From Gracilibacillus sp. YIM 98692 (GTDB taxonomy: Bacteria > Bacillota > Bacilli > Bacillales > Amphibacillaceae), in NCBI RefSeq assembly GCF_010993965.1, contig NZ_WIXM01000002.1, positions 1 through 64,000 on the forward strand: a DNA stretch of 64,000 bases, written 5' to 3'. Under the pieces are notes generated by a model. The model saw only the letters and a list, made by a program, of their open reading frames with translations. It had not been told where the DNA came from and did no database searches. The translations under genes and the position numbers were made by a program. Of this stretch, positions 31,024-47,863 are shown in pieces (position 1 is the first letter of the stretch; each line of letters begins with the position of its first letter).

Positions 31024-31052
31024 TTGACATAGCATTTTGCACATGATAAAGT
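31024..31052 (+). promoter_or_regulatory. Promoter of the first S-box-like leader
   Basis: A perfect TTGACA (31024-31029) and, after 17 bp, TAAAGT (31047-31052). It lies 50 bp before the first riboswitch-like fold. Confidence 0.5.
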
Positions 31053-31102
31053 GTAGTTTAATAAATCATATGCAATCACTTGGTTTTAAATGGTACATTA
31101 GT

Positions 31103-31262
31103 TCTTATCTAAAGAGGCGCAGAGGTATCACCTTGTGAAAAACTCGGCAACCATTTAGTGCCTATTTACTTAGCAAGGTCTCCATACAGCTTGGCAATTT
31201 TTTAGAAAAGATAAGAGTTCAAAGAAAAAATCGTCTCTCTATCTGAATTAGAGAGATTTTTC
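31103..31262 (+). ncRNA. Divergent S-box (SAM-I)-like leader with its own terminator
   Basis: P1 TCTTATCT (31103-31110) pairs with AGATAAGA (31209-31216). Between them lie S-box-like blocks in the right order: GAGGCGCAGAGG, CCTTGTGAA, TCGGCAACC and AAGGTC. The sequence departs from the canonical aptamer (AGG-TATCA-CCT where GGGACTGGCCC is usual). A terminator follows, CTCTCTA (31235-31241) with TAGAGAG (31249-31255) then ATTTTTC. No gene directly follows: a repeat and a canonical S-box come next. Confidence 0.6.
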
Positions 31263-31266
31263 ATTA

Positions 31267-31365
31267 TCATAAAGAAAAACTTGGCTTGTCGCCAAGACTG
31301 GCAAAAGCCTTAGTTTTCTTATACTATCAACAATATATTTATATACTTTCTGATAGTATAAAATA
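31267..31365 (-). repeat. Type-B repeat, copy R6, inverted
   Basis: Read on the minus strand it shows ACTATCAGAAAGTATA, TTGATAGTATAAG, AAAACTAAGGCTT and a terminal hairpin CTTGGC-GACAA-GCCAAG followed by TTTTTCTTTA. The second copy, R7, is on the plus strand at about 60432-60560. It separates the two S-box leaders. Confidence 0.6.
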
Positions 31366-31374
31366 AAATAGCGT

Positions 31375-33374
<2,000 letters not shown>

Positions 33375-33562
33375 ATAGACAACATGTAAGAAGCGGTTTA
33401 GTTATTGTTGTAATTGGAATCAATCTATTGCTTGCTGTCGGATTTTCATCTGACAGCCAAGCAGTAGAATAATTCGATTAGATGATGTATATAACTCGAC
33501 AGCTAGTCTCGTCGTTATACTTATCTAATCATAATGGAAAGTGAAAAGTGAGGGAAAACTCT
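33375..33562 (+). other. Gap between metY fusion and acsA
   Basis: Contains an imperfect hairpin (GCTTGCTGTC and GACAGCCAAGC around 33429-33465) without a T-run, so no terminator is clear and read-through to acsA is possible. No cre or S-box is present. Confidence 0.4.
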
Positions 33563-35248
33563 ATGGCACATCAAGGAATTACAGCTATACATGAGGTATC
33601 AGGATCATATAATCTTCATGATTATGAATCTGTTCAATCAAACTTTCAATGGGAAGAAGCAAAAGAACTTTTATCTGCATCAAAAACTGGGAAAATAAAT
33701 GCTGCTTATGAAACGATAGATCGTCATGTAGCAGAAGGATATGGTGATAAAATAGCTCTTCACTATGTAAATGGAGAGGAACGAAAATCTTACACATTCA
33801 AAGAAGTGAAAGAGAAAACCGATCACTATGCCAAGGTTTTAAAAGATAATGGTGTGCAAAAAGGGGACCGAGTTTTTGTATTTTTACCGAAAAACCCGGA
33901 ATGCTATATTGCTATTTTATCTGTGATTAAAGTAGGAGCAATTGCTGGTCCGTTATTTGAAGCTTTCATGGAAGAAGCAGTACGTGATCGTATGAACGAC
34001 TGTAACGGGACGGTACTGATTACCGATAAGGAATTAGTACAACGTGTACCACAGTCAGACATACCATCACTAGAAACGATTCTGTATGCTGAGGACATAG
34101 AAGCATTAGAACAAACTCCTGTAGATGGAGATGAGTTAGTTGAATGGGTTGATTGGGAAGATGGTTTAATTATTCATTATACTAGTGGTTCAACTGGTAA
34201 ACCTAAAGGTGTTTTACATGCCCATCGTGCTGCACAACACCACATCATTAGTGGTAAATGGGTATTAGATATTAAAGAGGATGATGTTTATTGGTGTACC
34301 TCACATCCAGGCTGGGTTACGGGAAGTGTTTATGGATTATTTGCTCCATGGTTAAATAGAGCAACGATCGTTATCCAAGGTGGCAGGTTTAAAGCGGAAG
34401 ACTGGTATCGATTAATTGATGAACTAGATGTATCCATCTGGTATAGTGCTCCAACAGCATTCCGTATGCTTTTATCTCAAGGAGATTTATATAAAAAGTA
34501 TAACATGTCGTCTTTAAGGCATGTATTGAGTGTAGGTGAACCGTTAAACCCTGAAGTTATTCAATGGGCTTGGGATAAACTAAATGTTCGCATTCATGAT
34601 ACGTGGTGGATGACAGAAACTGGCGGTCACTTAATTGTGAATTTACCAGCTGAAAAAATAAAGCCAGGCTCCATGGGGAGAGCATTTCCTGGTATTACAG
34701 TTGGTATCCTTGATGAAGAAGGCAATGAACTTCCTAATGACGAAGTCGGTCAACTAGCAGTTCGAACTCCATGGCCAGGGTTAATGAAAGAAATTTGGGG
34801 AAACCAAGATAAATTCAAATCTTACTTTCAGTATGATGGATGGTATATATCCGGAGACCTTGCCTACAAAGACGAAGAAGGTTATGTGTTCTTCCAAGGC
34901 AGAAACGATGATATGATTAATTCTGCTGGTGAACGTATTGGCCCGTTTGAAGTGGAAAGTAAACTGATTGAACATCCAGCAGTGGAAGAAGCTGGAGTGA
35001 TTGGAAAGCCGGATGAGCTAAGAGGCGAGTTAGTGAAGGCTTTTATTACATTAAGAAAAGGGTATAAAGCATCTGATCAATTGTTAGAAGAGATTCGTTT
35101 GTTTGTAAGAAAAAATCTATCAGCACATGCTGCTCCAAGAGAAATAGAAATTGTCGATGAATTACCAAAAACCAAAATAAGTGGAAAAATTTTAAGAAGA
35201 CAGTTGAAAGCACAAGAAATTGAAAAATTACAACTAAAAAATAAATAA
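33563..35248 (+). CDS. acsA: Acetyl-CoA synthetase (AcsA-like acyl-CoA ligase)
   Basis: A 561-residue AMP-forming ligase that activates acetate (or a close short-chain acid) to the CoA ester. The phosphate-binding loop YTSGSTGKPKG lies near residue 213, WWMTETGG near 346, the SGDLAYKDEEGY and GRNDDMINSAGERIGPFEVE motifs near 428-460, and the catalytic lysine in TKISGKILRRQL near the end. Length and order match Bacillus AcsA. The ATG at 33563 has AGTGAGGG upstream. It sits between two S-box-controlled genes, which is unusual and suggests that acetyl-CoA supply for homoserine acetylation is linked to sulfur metabolism. Confidence 0.9.
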   Translation: MAHQGITAIHEVSGSYNLHDYESVQSNFQWEEAKELLSASKTGKINAAYETIDRHVAEGYGDKIALHYVNGEERKSYTFKEVKEKTDHYAKVLKDNGVQKGDRVFVFLPKNPECYIAILSVIKVGAIAGPLFEAFMEEAVRDRMNDCNGTVLITDKELVQRVPQSDIPSLETILYAEDIEALEQTPVDGDELVEWVDWEDGLIIHYTSGSTGKPKGVLHAHRAAQHHIISGKWVLDIKEDDVYWCTSHPGWVTGSVYGLFAPWLNRATIVIQGGRFKAEDWYRLIDELDVSIWYSAPTAFRMLLSQGDLYKKYNMSSLRHVLSVGEPLNPEVIQWAWDKLNVRIHDTWWMTETGGHLIVNLPAEKIKPGSMGRAFPGITVGILDEEGNELPNDEVGQLAVRTPWPGLMKEIWGNQDKFKSYFQYDGWYISGDLAYKDEEGYVFFQGRNDDMINSAGERIGPFEVESKLIEHPAVEEAGVIGKPDELRGELVKAFITLRKGYKASDQLLEEIRLFVRKNLSAHAAPREIEIVDELPKTKISGKILRRQLKAQEIEKLQLKNK

Positions 35249-35265
35249 TGCAGTATTTTGAATCA

Positions 35266-35421
35266 TACTCTTATGAAGAGTGGTGGAGGGACTGGCCCAA
35301 TGAAGCCAGGCAACCTTTAAATATCGTTTTAAAAGGTGCTAAATCCTGCAAACGAAAGTTTGGAAAATAAGAGGGAGATAATCAAGTATTCTCTCTTGTT
35401 TAACAACAAGAGAGTTTTTTT
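35266..35421 (+). ncRNA. S-box (SAM-I) riboswitch of the FMN-oxidase-like gene
   Basis: CTCTTAT (35268-35274) with ATAAGAG (35367-35373) closes P1. The core is canonical: GTGGTGGAGGGACTGGCCC, TGAAGCCAGGCAACC, AAAGGTGCTAAATCCTGCA. The terminator CTCTCTTGTT (35391-35400) with AACAAGAGAG (35405-35414) and seven T follows. It stands 31 bp before the next start codon. Confidence 0.95.
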
Positions 35422-35451
35422 ATTTCCCGTAATATATTAGGAGGGAATGGA

Positions 35452-36354
35452 ATGACATTAATAAAAAATGAAAGTATTGTAAAGGAATATGGAGAAAAGG
35501 CAGAAGAAAAATTAGATGCAGCTTTATTAGATTATATAGATTCGGGTTCATCACCATCTGTACGTGTGGAGCAGTCCACAACGAAGCAAAATGTTTTATC
35601 TGAAATCATTCTTAGTCCATTAGGTGCTCAAAACTACTTTCATGAAGATGGCGAGCTTGCAACAGCACATGCTGCTAAACAGCTATCTACACCGTTCATA
35701 GTTAGTTCCAATTCATCATACAGCATAGAGGAGATTAAAGATGCTGTTCCAGGTGCTCCATTATGGTTTTTAGCACACGTTTTACAAGATCATGAATTAA
35801 CGAAACATTTTGTTCAACGTGCAGAGTTGGCAGGTTATGAAGCGATTGTGATTCCGACTTCTAATCAGCCTGTTTTAGACTACACAGACTATCTTGAAAA
35901 AGGAGATGCCAATTTTGTCGTTGACCCGATCTTTTTTAATAAAACATTTCAACATTCTCGTACTGTGATGCAAAAATCGATTGAAACACAGTATAGCAAA
36001 AAGCAGATTTGCTGGGATGATATTGCATACATCCAACAATTTACGAATTTACCAATCTATCTTTACGGAGATGTAACAGATGAGGATGCAAGAATTGCAC
36101 TAAGATATGGAGTTCACGGATTTATATTAACAGGCTTTTCTCCTTTTGATACGTCTAAGTTATCTTCATTAAGAACGGTTGTTGGGAAACAGTCTCCTAT
36201 AATAGTTGAAACAGAAATTGAGACCCATCACGAACTGCAGCACTTGCTACATTTAGGAGCTTCTAGTGTAGCCATTAAAAAAGCATATGTATATAGCTTA
36301 ATCGCAAATGGCTCAAAGGGTATTCAACATTTGCTACAACAATTAAATGGGTAA
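35452..36354 (+). CDS. Divergent FMN alpha-hydroxyacid oxidase homologue without its active site
   Basis: A 300-residue protein that aligns along its length with lactate oxidase/2-monooxygenase: DGELATAHAAKQLSTPFIVSS, ELTKHFVQRAELAGYEAIVI, VVDPIFFNKTF, ICWDDIAYIQQFTNLPI, DEDARIALRYGVHGF and NGSKGIQHLL. The family's catalytic and FMN residues are replaced: LKG reads LYG, SNHGGRQ reads TGFSPFD, DSGIR reads ETEIE, GRPY reads KKAY. About 80-100 residues of the usual length are missing, mostly N-terminal and in the mobile loop. The frame is intact and an S-box controls it, so it is probably expressed, perhaps as a binding protein in sulfur metabolism. The function is unknown. Confidence 0.75.
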   Translation: MTLIKNESIVKEYGEKAEEKLDAALLDYIDSGSSPSVRVEQSTTKQNVLSEIILSPLGAQNYFHEDGELATAHAAKQLSTPFIVSSNSSYSIEEIKDAVPGAPLWFLAHVLQDHELTKHFVQRAELAGYEAIVIPTSNQPVLDYTDYLEKGDANFVVDPIFFNKTFQHSRTVMQKSIETQYSKKQICWDDIAYIQQFTNLPIYLYGDVTDEDARIALRYGVHGFILTGFSPFDTSKLSSLRTVVGKQSPIIVETEIETHHELQHLLHLGASSVAIKKAYVYSLIANGSKGIQHLLQQLNG

Positions 36355-36460
36355 AACGATTGTGTAAACAAAGAATTGTAGGGTATAGTAAATCTATATC
36401 CTACTTTTTTTATTTGACGTATAGAAAAGTATTTTAAAGAAAACCCCTTCTTTATAGAGG

Positions 36461-36560
36461 GAGTATAAATTGTCAGCAAGGAAGCATTCTCAACATAGTA
36501 AAAATTTTAAGGTACGAAGTATAAGTGCAACTACGGCTCGGCAATCGCCAAGTTTTCTTT
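36461..36560 (+). repeat. Type-A structured repeat, copy R3
   Basis: Shows GTATAAATTGTCAGCAAGGAAG, ATAAGTGCAACTACGGCTCGG and a terminal hairpin CTCGGC-AATC-GCCAAG (36537-36552, one C-A mismatch) followed by TTTTCTTTA. The first helix is partly degenerate (AAATT with AATTT). It lies between the oxidase-like gene and the glutaredoxin-like gene, ending about 20 bp before the latter's ribosome site. Confidence 0.65.
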
Positions 36561-36584
36561 AAGTTATTAAACAGGAGTGTAAAT

Positions 36585-36839
36585 ATGAAAGTACAACTGC
36601 TAGGTAAAGAACCATGTGGTTTATGTGAAGATGCTTTATTGTTATTACAAGTATTAAAGCAGGAATATTTATTTGATTTAGAAGAGATCAACATATATAA
36701 TGATGATGAATTGATAGAAAAATATCATTTAAAAATACCTGTAGTACTGATTAATGGACAAGAAGTCGATTATGGTCAAGTAAACATAGAAACAGTCGAG
36801 GCTTATCTAAAAAAAGAAAAATTTTCAGAAAATAGTTGA
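36585..36839 (+). CDS. Glutaredoxin-family small redox protein
   Basis: An 84-residue thioredoxin-fold protein with an N-terminal CxxC (EPCGLCED) directly after the first beta strand and the cis-proline segment IPVVLINGQ near residue 50, as in the glutaredoxin-like DUF836 group. Its partner is unknown. The ATG at 36585 follows an AGGAG site. It precedes cggR, whose promoter -35 overlaps its stop codon, so the two genes are adjacent but separately controlled. A type-A repeat forms its upstream region. Confidence 0.82.
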   Translation: MKVQLLGKEPCGLCEDALLLLQVLKQEYLFDLEEINIYNDDELIEKYHLKIPVVLINGQEVDYGQVNIETVEAYLKKEKFSENS

Positions 36840-36864
36840 GTGATGTAAGACGTTTTGGTACAAT
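36836..36864 (+). promoter_or_regulatory. Promoter of the cggR glycolytic operon
   Basis: TTGAGT (36836-36841) overlaps the stop codon of the upstream gene; a 17-bp spacer leads to TACAAT (36859-36864). Confidence 0.65.
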
Positions 36865-36895
36865 TACTTATGGAAGTTATTTTTTTTGGTCATTG

Positions 36896-36931
36896 TGGGA
36901 CGTTTTATGACTAGGAGGGACAAATTCAGCC
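36896..36931 (+). promoter_or_regulatory. CggR operator
   Basis: TGGGAC-N6-TGAC-N4-AGGGAC-N6-AGCC matches the spacing of the B. subtilis CggR operator (CGGGAC-N6-TGTC repeated with N4 between) exactly, with a few base differences. It lies about 25-60 bp downstream of the expected transcription start, as in B. subtilis, where CggR blocks elongation until fructose-1,6-bisphosphate releases it. Confidence 0.8.
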
Positions 36932-36957
36932 CGGTTTTTAAGGAGGAGCGTTTCCGA

Positions 36958-39031
<2,074 letters not shown>

Positions 39032-39049
39032 TAAGAAAGAGTAAGAATA

Positions 39050-39079
39050 GGGAGGGGGATAAGTCCTCCTCCCCTTTTT
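39050..39079 (+). terminator. Partial terminator between gapA and pgk
   Basis: GGGAGGGGG (39050-39058) pairs with CCTCCTCCC (39065-39073, one G-U), then CTTTTTC. It probably lowers transcription into the downstream glycolytic genes. Confidence 0.7.
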
Positions 39080-39148
39080 CAGATAGAAGAATGAATGACT
39101 AAAAAAAGCATTCATAGCTTAAAAGTAATCCCAAGGAGGTTCATGGTC

Positions 39149-42644
<3,496 letters not shown>

Positions 42645-42653
42645 TTTATTTAA

Positions 42654-43955
<1,302 letters not shown>

Positions 43956-43962
43956 GTAAATG

Positions 43963-43999
43963 AAAAAGCCAGTTTCTACTAGAGAAACTGGCTTTTTTT
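43963..43999 (+). terminator. Intrinsic terminator of the glycolytic operon
   Basis: AAAAAGCCAGTTTCT (43963-43977) and AGAAACTGGCTTTTT (43983-43997) with a 5-base loop and a T-run. Confidence 0.95.
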
Positions 44000-44012
44000 G
44001 CATGATAGTTGC

Positions 44013-44071
44013 TTGACAAGGTGATGCGTATCGTGTATGATTTATTATGTTGAAAATGAGAATCCTTATCA
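44013..44071 (+). promoter_or_regulatory. Promoter and Fur box of the siderophore uptake genes
   Basis: TTGACA (44013-44018), 17-bp spacer, TATGAT (44036-44041). Directly downstream, TGAGAATCCTTATCA (44057-44071) matches the 7-1-7 Fur motif TGATAAT-N-ATTATCA at 12 of 14 positions. Iron repression is expected. Confidence 0.85.
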
Positions 44072-44107
44072 ATTAAATAATGCATAAAAGGAAGGGGACA
44101 ATTTAAT

Positions 44108-45136
44108 ATGAAAAAAATATTATGGTTAAGTTTAGTAGGTCTATTACTTAGTGTTTTATTGATGGCTTGTAACAGTGAGCCTGAAAACACGGAAGGAGAA
44201 AATGATAATGAAGAGGCACCGTCTTCCTCAGAAGAAGAGGAAAATAATACAGAAGATACATCCATAACGGTATCTGATGTTTATGGAGAGCAAACTTTTG
44301 ACGAAGTACCTGAAAAAATTGTCGTGCTAGAATGGGTATATGCAGAAAACTTATTAGCACTTGGCGTACAACCTGTGGGGATGGCAGATATCGAAGGCTA
44401 TCATTCATGGGTGAACATAGAACCTGAGTTAGATGAAAGTGTAGAAGATGTTGGGACTAGACAAGAACCAAGCTTAGAAGCGATTCATGCATTAGATCCT
44501 GACCTTATTATAACTGCACAATCACGCCATGAAGATATCTTAGACAGCTTAAAAGATATTGCTCCAACATTAGTGTATAATGCGTACCCAGAAGAAGGTG
44601 AGGGGACTCAGTATGAAGAGATGGTCTCTACTTTCAATGAAATGGCTAAGCTTGTACAGAAACAAGACGAAGCAGAACAAGTCCTTAGTGATATAGAAGA
44701 AACGTATGAAACAGCTAAAACAGAAATAGAAGAGGCAGGAATAGAAAATAAACTGTTCGCTTTATCTCAAGCATACAGCTCAGACAACTCTCCTGTTATC
44801 CGTTTATTTAAAGATAATGCGATGGCTACAGAAATCATGACAAAAATGGGTCTGGAAAATGCTTATGAATCAGAAGGATTCCAGCTATACGGATTTGACC
44901 AAACAAACGTAGAAGCACTACAGACAGCCCAAGAAGCACATTTCTTTTATATTGTACAAGAAGATGATAATATTTTTACAGAACAGTTAGCAGGAAACCC
45001 AGCGTGGGAAGAATTAGAATTTGTAAAAGAGGATCGCACTTATCAATTGCCAGGCGATACTTGGACATTTGGAGGTCCGCTTTCAGCTGAGGTATTTGCT
45101 AACCAGATCAAAGAAGCTCTAGTCCAAGAGAAGTGA
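44108..45136 (+). CDS. Iron-siderophore ABC transporter substrate-binding lipoprotein
   Basis: A 342-residue lipoprotein. The signal peptide ends in the lipobox LLMAC (Cys21), followed by an acidic low-complexity linker (residues about 22-55) and a FepB/FhuD-type class III binding domain (KIVVLEWVYAENLLALGVQPVGMA, EPSLEAIHALDPDLIIT). It delivers ferric siderophore to the permease encoded 4 bp downstream; the siderophore type cannot be read. A Fur box overlaps the promoter region. Lgt, encoded in this window, should lipidate it. Confidence 0.9.
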   Translation: MKKILWLSLVGLLLSVLLMACNSEPENTEGENDNEEAPSSSEEEENNTEDTSITVSDVYGEQTFDEVPEKIVVLEWVYAENLLALGVQPVGMADIEGYHSWVNIEPELDESVEDVGTRQEPSLEAIHALDPDLIITAQSRHEDILDSLKDIAPTLVYNAYPEEGEGTQYEEMVSTFNEMAKLVQKQDEAEQVLSDIEETYETAKTEIEEAGIENKLFALSQAYSSDNSPVIRLFKDNAMATEIMTKMGLENAYESEGFQLYGFDQTNVEALQTAQEAHFFYIVQEDDNIFTEQLAGNPAWEELEFVKEDRTYQLPGDTWTFGGPLSAEVFANQIKEALVQEK

Positions 45137-45140
45137 TGAT

Positions 45141-47180
45141 ATGGAAAACCTGCAGAAAAATCATATGTTAGGAACGGTTCTGACCTTTGGGGGCGGAACC
45201 GTCCTTTTGCTTTTATTACTATTTATACATATTAACCAAGGTAATGTCCAAATCTCTCCAGCTGTTATTTTAGAAGCCATTTTTGCACCAAAGGATGATT
45301 TAGCACATCATACGGTTCGCTATTTGCGATTACCAAGAGCAGTTGTTGGCATTTTAGCTGGAGGTGCTCTAGCGGTGTCTGGCGCAATTTTACAAACGAT
45401 AACGAAAAACCCGTTAGCTTCTGCCAGTACATTAGGAATACATTCTGGCTCCTATTTTGCCGTTGTGTTTGCGACTGTTTTTTTTACAACAATGAGCGGA
45501 GTAAACAGCCTTGTTATTGCTTTTGCCGGTGGTGTATTAACAGCTGTTATTGTTTATGTATTAGCAGGGGTCTCAAATACTAATCCTGTTAAAATGGTTT
45601 TAGCTGGAATGGTTGTTACCATGATGTTTTCCGCTTTTACCTCTTTGTTGCAAATATTTTTTGAGAATGAAACAGCAGGATTGTTTTTATGGGGTTCTGG
45701 TACCTTGATTCAAAATAATTGGGATGGTGTTCAGTTTGTCTTGCCTTTTATTATCGTAGGGTTAATAGGATCCTTGCTTCTTTCTAAATCCCTTGATATC
45801 TTTCAACTAGGAGAAGAAGTAGCAACAGGTTTAGGACAAAAAGTTGGCAGGCTTCGCGTCATGGCTATTATTATCGCTGTGTTTTTAACAGCTGTTACAG
45901 TAAGCGTTGTTGGACCAATCGGGTTTGTTGGTATTATTGCTCCACATTTAATTAAATTGCTTGGCTTTCAAAAACATGTAACCGTCATTTTAGGTTCCTT
46001 TCTCTGGGGGGGCATTGTCTTATTAGGGGCAGATGTTTTAGCTAGAGTGTTAGATTCTAGTTTTTCTGAATTGCCTGTTGGGGCCATTACAGCATTTATT
46101 GGAGCACCATGGCTGATTTGGCTTATTATGAAGAAACAGAATAGAAAATATAATGGAAAAGATACTGGTATTCTGGCAGGCCAAATAAAAGAAACTGGCT
46201 TTCAAAAATGGGTGATTCCAGTTATTAGTATACTTGCACTATTAACCATGTTTATTGGAATTTCTAGTGGTAATCAAGGGGTGCAACTGAAGCAAACGTT
46301 TGATGCAATTGTATGGAATACCGATCCTTTCATTAAAAATATGGCATTAGATCTTCGAATGCCAAGGTTACTAGTTGCAGCCATTAGCGGATTATTGCTA
46401 GCAATTAGCGGGTATATTTTTCAAGGTGTTTTACGAAATCCGTTAGCAGATCCATCTGTTATTGGTATTACATCAGGTGCAGGTGTAGGTGCATTAATTT
46501 TTCTATATATTGGCTCCATATCAGCCGTATGGGTACCATTAGGTGCATTTATAGGTGCGATTACAGCATTTTTATTTGTCATGATTCTGGCATACCGAGC
46601 CGAGTTTCAACCAACATTATTAGCGCTATTAGGTATTGGAGTCTCAGCCTTTGGTTCAGCGATTATTCAGATCATTGTGGTAAGGTCTGATATGGCAGTT
46701 GCATCTGCTTTAACTTGGTTGTCAGGTACTACCTATGCAAAAAGTTGGACAGAATTAATGTATTATTTATTAGTTCCATTGCTTATTTTAGTTCCTATTG
46801 TATATGTCGTTAGTGATCGGATTCACACGCTATCATTAGGAGATGATACAGCAAAGGGATTAGGCTTGCATGTACTAAAAACAAGGTTTTATCTAGCCTT
46901 ATTAGGATCTATTGTCGCTGCAGCTAGTGTTGCAGCAGTAGGAACGATTGGATTTGTCGGACTAATTGCTCCACATGTTGCTCGTATGCTCCTTGGTCCA
47001 GCACACAAACATTTATTTGTTACTACCGCCTTATTGGGCGCTGTATTTCTAATGATTGCTGATGTGTTAAGCAGAACTTTACTCGTACCAAAAGAGATAC
47101 CTTCTGGTATTATTGTGGCAATCATCGGCGCACCATACTTTTTATGGTTAATGCATAAGTCTAATCGAATAAAATTATAG
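45141..47180 (+). CDS. Fused double FecCD-type iron-siderophore permease
   Basis: A 679-residue membrane protein made of two FecCD/BtuC permeases in tandem (about residues 1-330 and 345-679), like E. coli FhuB. Each half has about ten membrane segments and the repeated motifs LRLPRAVVGILAGGALAVSGA / LRMPRLLVAAISGLLLAISGY, NPLA, and GFVGIIAPH / GFVGLIAPH. One polypeptide forms the whole channel. No ATPase follows, so an ATPase encoded elsewhere (shared, FhuC/YusV-like) must energise it. The gap to the binding protein is 4 bp. Confidence 0.93.
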   Translation: MENLQKNHMLGTVLTFGGGTVLLLLLLFIHINQGNVQISPAVILEAIFAPKDDLAHHTVRYLRLPRAVVGILAGGALAVSGAILQTITKNPLASASTLGIHSGSYFAVVFATVFFTTMSGVNSLVIAFAGGVLTAVIVYVLAGVSNTNPVKMVLAGMVVTMMFSAFTSLLQIFFENETAGLFLWGSGTLIQNNWDGVQFVLPFIIVGLIGSLLLSKSLDIFQLGEEVATGLGQKVGRLRVMAIIIAVFLTAVTVSVVGPIGFVGIIAPHLIKLLGFQKHVTVILGSFLWGGIVLLGADVLARVLDSSFSELPVGAITAFIGAPWLIWLIMKKQNRKYNGKDTGILAGQIKETGFQKWVIPVISILALLTMFIGISSGNQGVQLKQTFDAIVWNTDPFIKNMALDLRMPRLLVAAISGLLLAISGYIFQGVLRNPLADPSVIGITSGAGVGALIFLYIGSISAVWVPLGAFIGAITAFLFVMILAYRAEFQPTLLALLGIGVSAFGSAIIQIIVVRSDMAVASALTWLSGTTYAKSWTELMYYLLVPLLILVPIVYVVSDRIHTLSLGDDTAKGLGLHVLKTRFYLALLGSIVAAASVAAVGTIGFVGLIAPHVARMLLGPAHKHLFVTTALLGAVFLMIADVLSRTLLVPKEIPSGIIVAIIGAPYFLWLMHKSNRIKL

Positions 47181-47306
47181 ATGCAAGACCTCCATATGTC
47201 TGTCAGGGGACATAGTGGGGGGGTTTGACTGTCTATGATTGAAGAAATAATCTTTATAATAAAAACTGTTCAGTTGGCATATTTGTCGTTAATCAGTTAC
47301 TTTAAA

Positions 47307-47345
47307 AAAGCATGGTCATTAGTTAAAATGACCATGCTTTTTACA
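47307..47345. terminator. Bidirectional terminator
   Basis: AAAGCATGGTCATT (47307-47320) and AATGACCATGCTTT (47327-47340), flanked by A and T runs; it serves the permease gene and the converging DUF3231 gene. Confidence 0.88.
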
Positions 47346-47350
47346 TTGCT

Positions 47351-47863
47351 TTAATGTTGAGTTGGAATATCTGTGTGTAATGGTGGTGAAATTAGCCAAC
47401 CTTTATCTTTGTTTAATCTTAACATTTTTGCCCCTGCTTGTGCTTGATTCATGTGAAATTGTCCAAAAAGCATTGCAATATCTTCACGAATGCTTTGACC
47501 GATAATCGTACTACATGCAACCAAAGATTTAGCGATATGAGTTGAAATTGTTGCACTTATCTCGGCATCATTAAATCGTGCTCCGACTGGAATGTCTTCT
47601 AATGTTGCATATGAACGTTCAGGTGGAGTGGGTGGTAATGCAATGCCATTAACCTTCAGTATTTCTTCAATGCGTTCACTTTCCTGTTTAATTAAAGAAA
47701 TACCATCTTCTATATGTTTTTTTAAGTCTTTGTCACCACAATGATTAAGAAACGTTTGATAGGCAGCATAGTTTCCTTTTGCTGCTAATAGATACGACCA
47801 AATGCTTGAAATTTCACCGTAATGTAAAGGTTCTTTTTTAGGATCTCCTGATAAAATTCCCAT
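47351..47863 (-). CDS. DUF3231 family ferritin-like helical protein
   Basis: A 170-residue, mostly helical protein that begins MGILSGDPKKEPLHYGE and has the PPTPPERSY proline segment in its middle, features I associate with the DUF3231 family of Bacillaceae, which often occurs as two tandem domains; here only one is present. Families of this fold resemble ferritin-like bundles, but no di-iron ExxH motif is obvious. Its function is unknown. The ribosome site (AAGGAGG) is strong. It converges on the siderophore permease and shares its terminator. Confidence 0.7.
   Translation of the reverse strand: MGILSGDPKKEPLHYGEISSIWSYLLAAKGNYAAYQTFLNHCGDKDLKKHIEDGISLIKQESERIEEILKVNGIALPPTPPERSYATLEDIPVGARFNDAEISATISTHIAKSLVACSTIIGQSIREDIAMLFGQFHMNQAQAGAKMLRLNKDKGWLISPPLHTDIPTQH

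Noticed and set aside
31103-31262. T-box or lysine riboswitch for the first leader
   Set aside because: No T-box motif (AAGGTGG...CCGCG region) and no lysine-box core; the GGCAACC-like block, AAGGT segment and P1 favour an S-box relative.
47205-47230. Possible frameshifted ATPase start after the siderophore permease (G-run near 47217)
   Set aside because: No Walker A or other ATPase segment can be read in any frame before the terminator at 47307.
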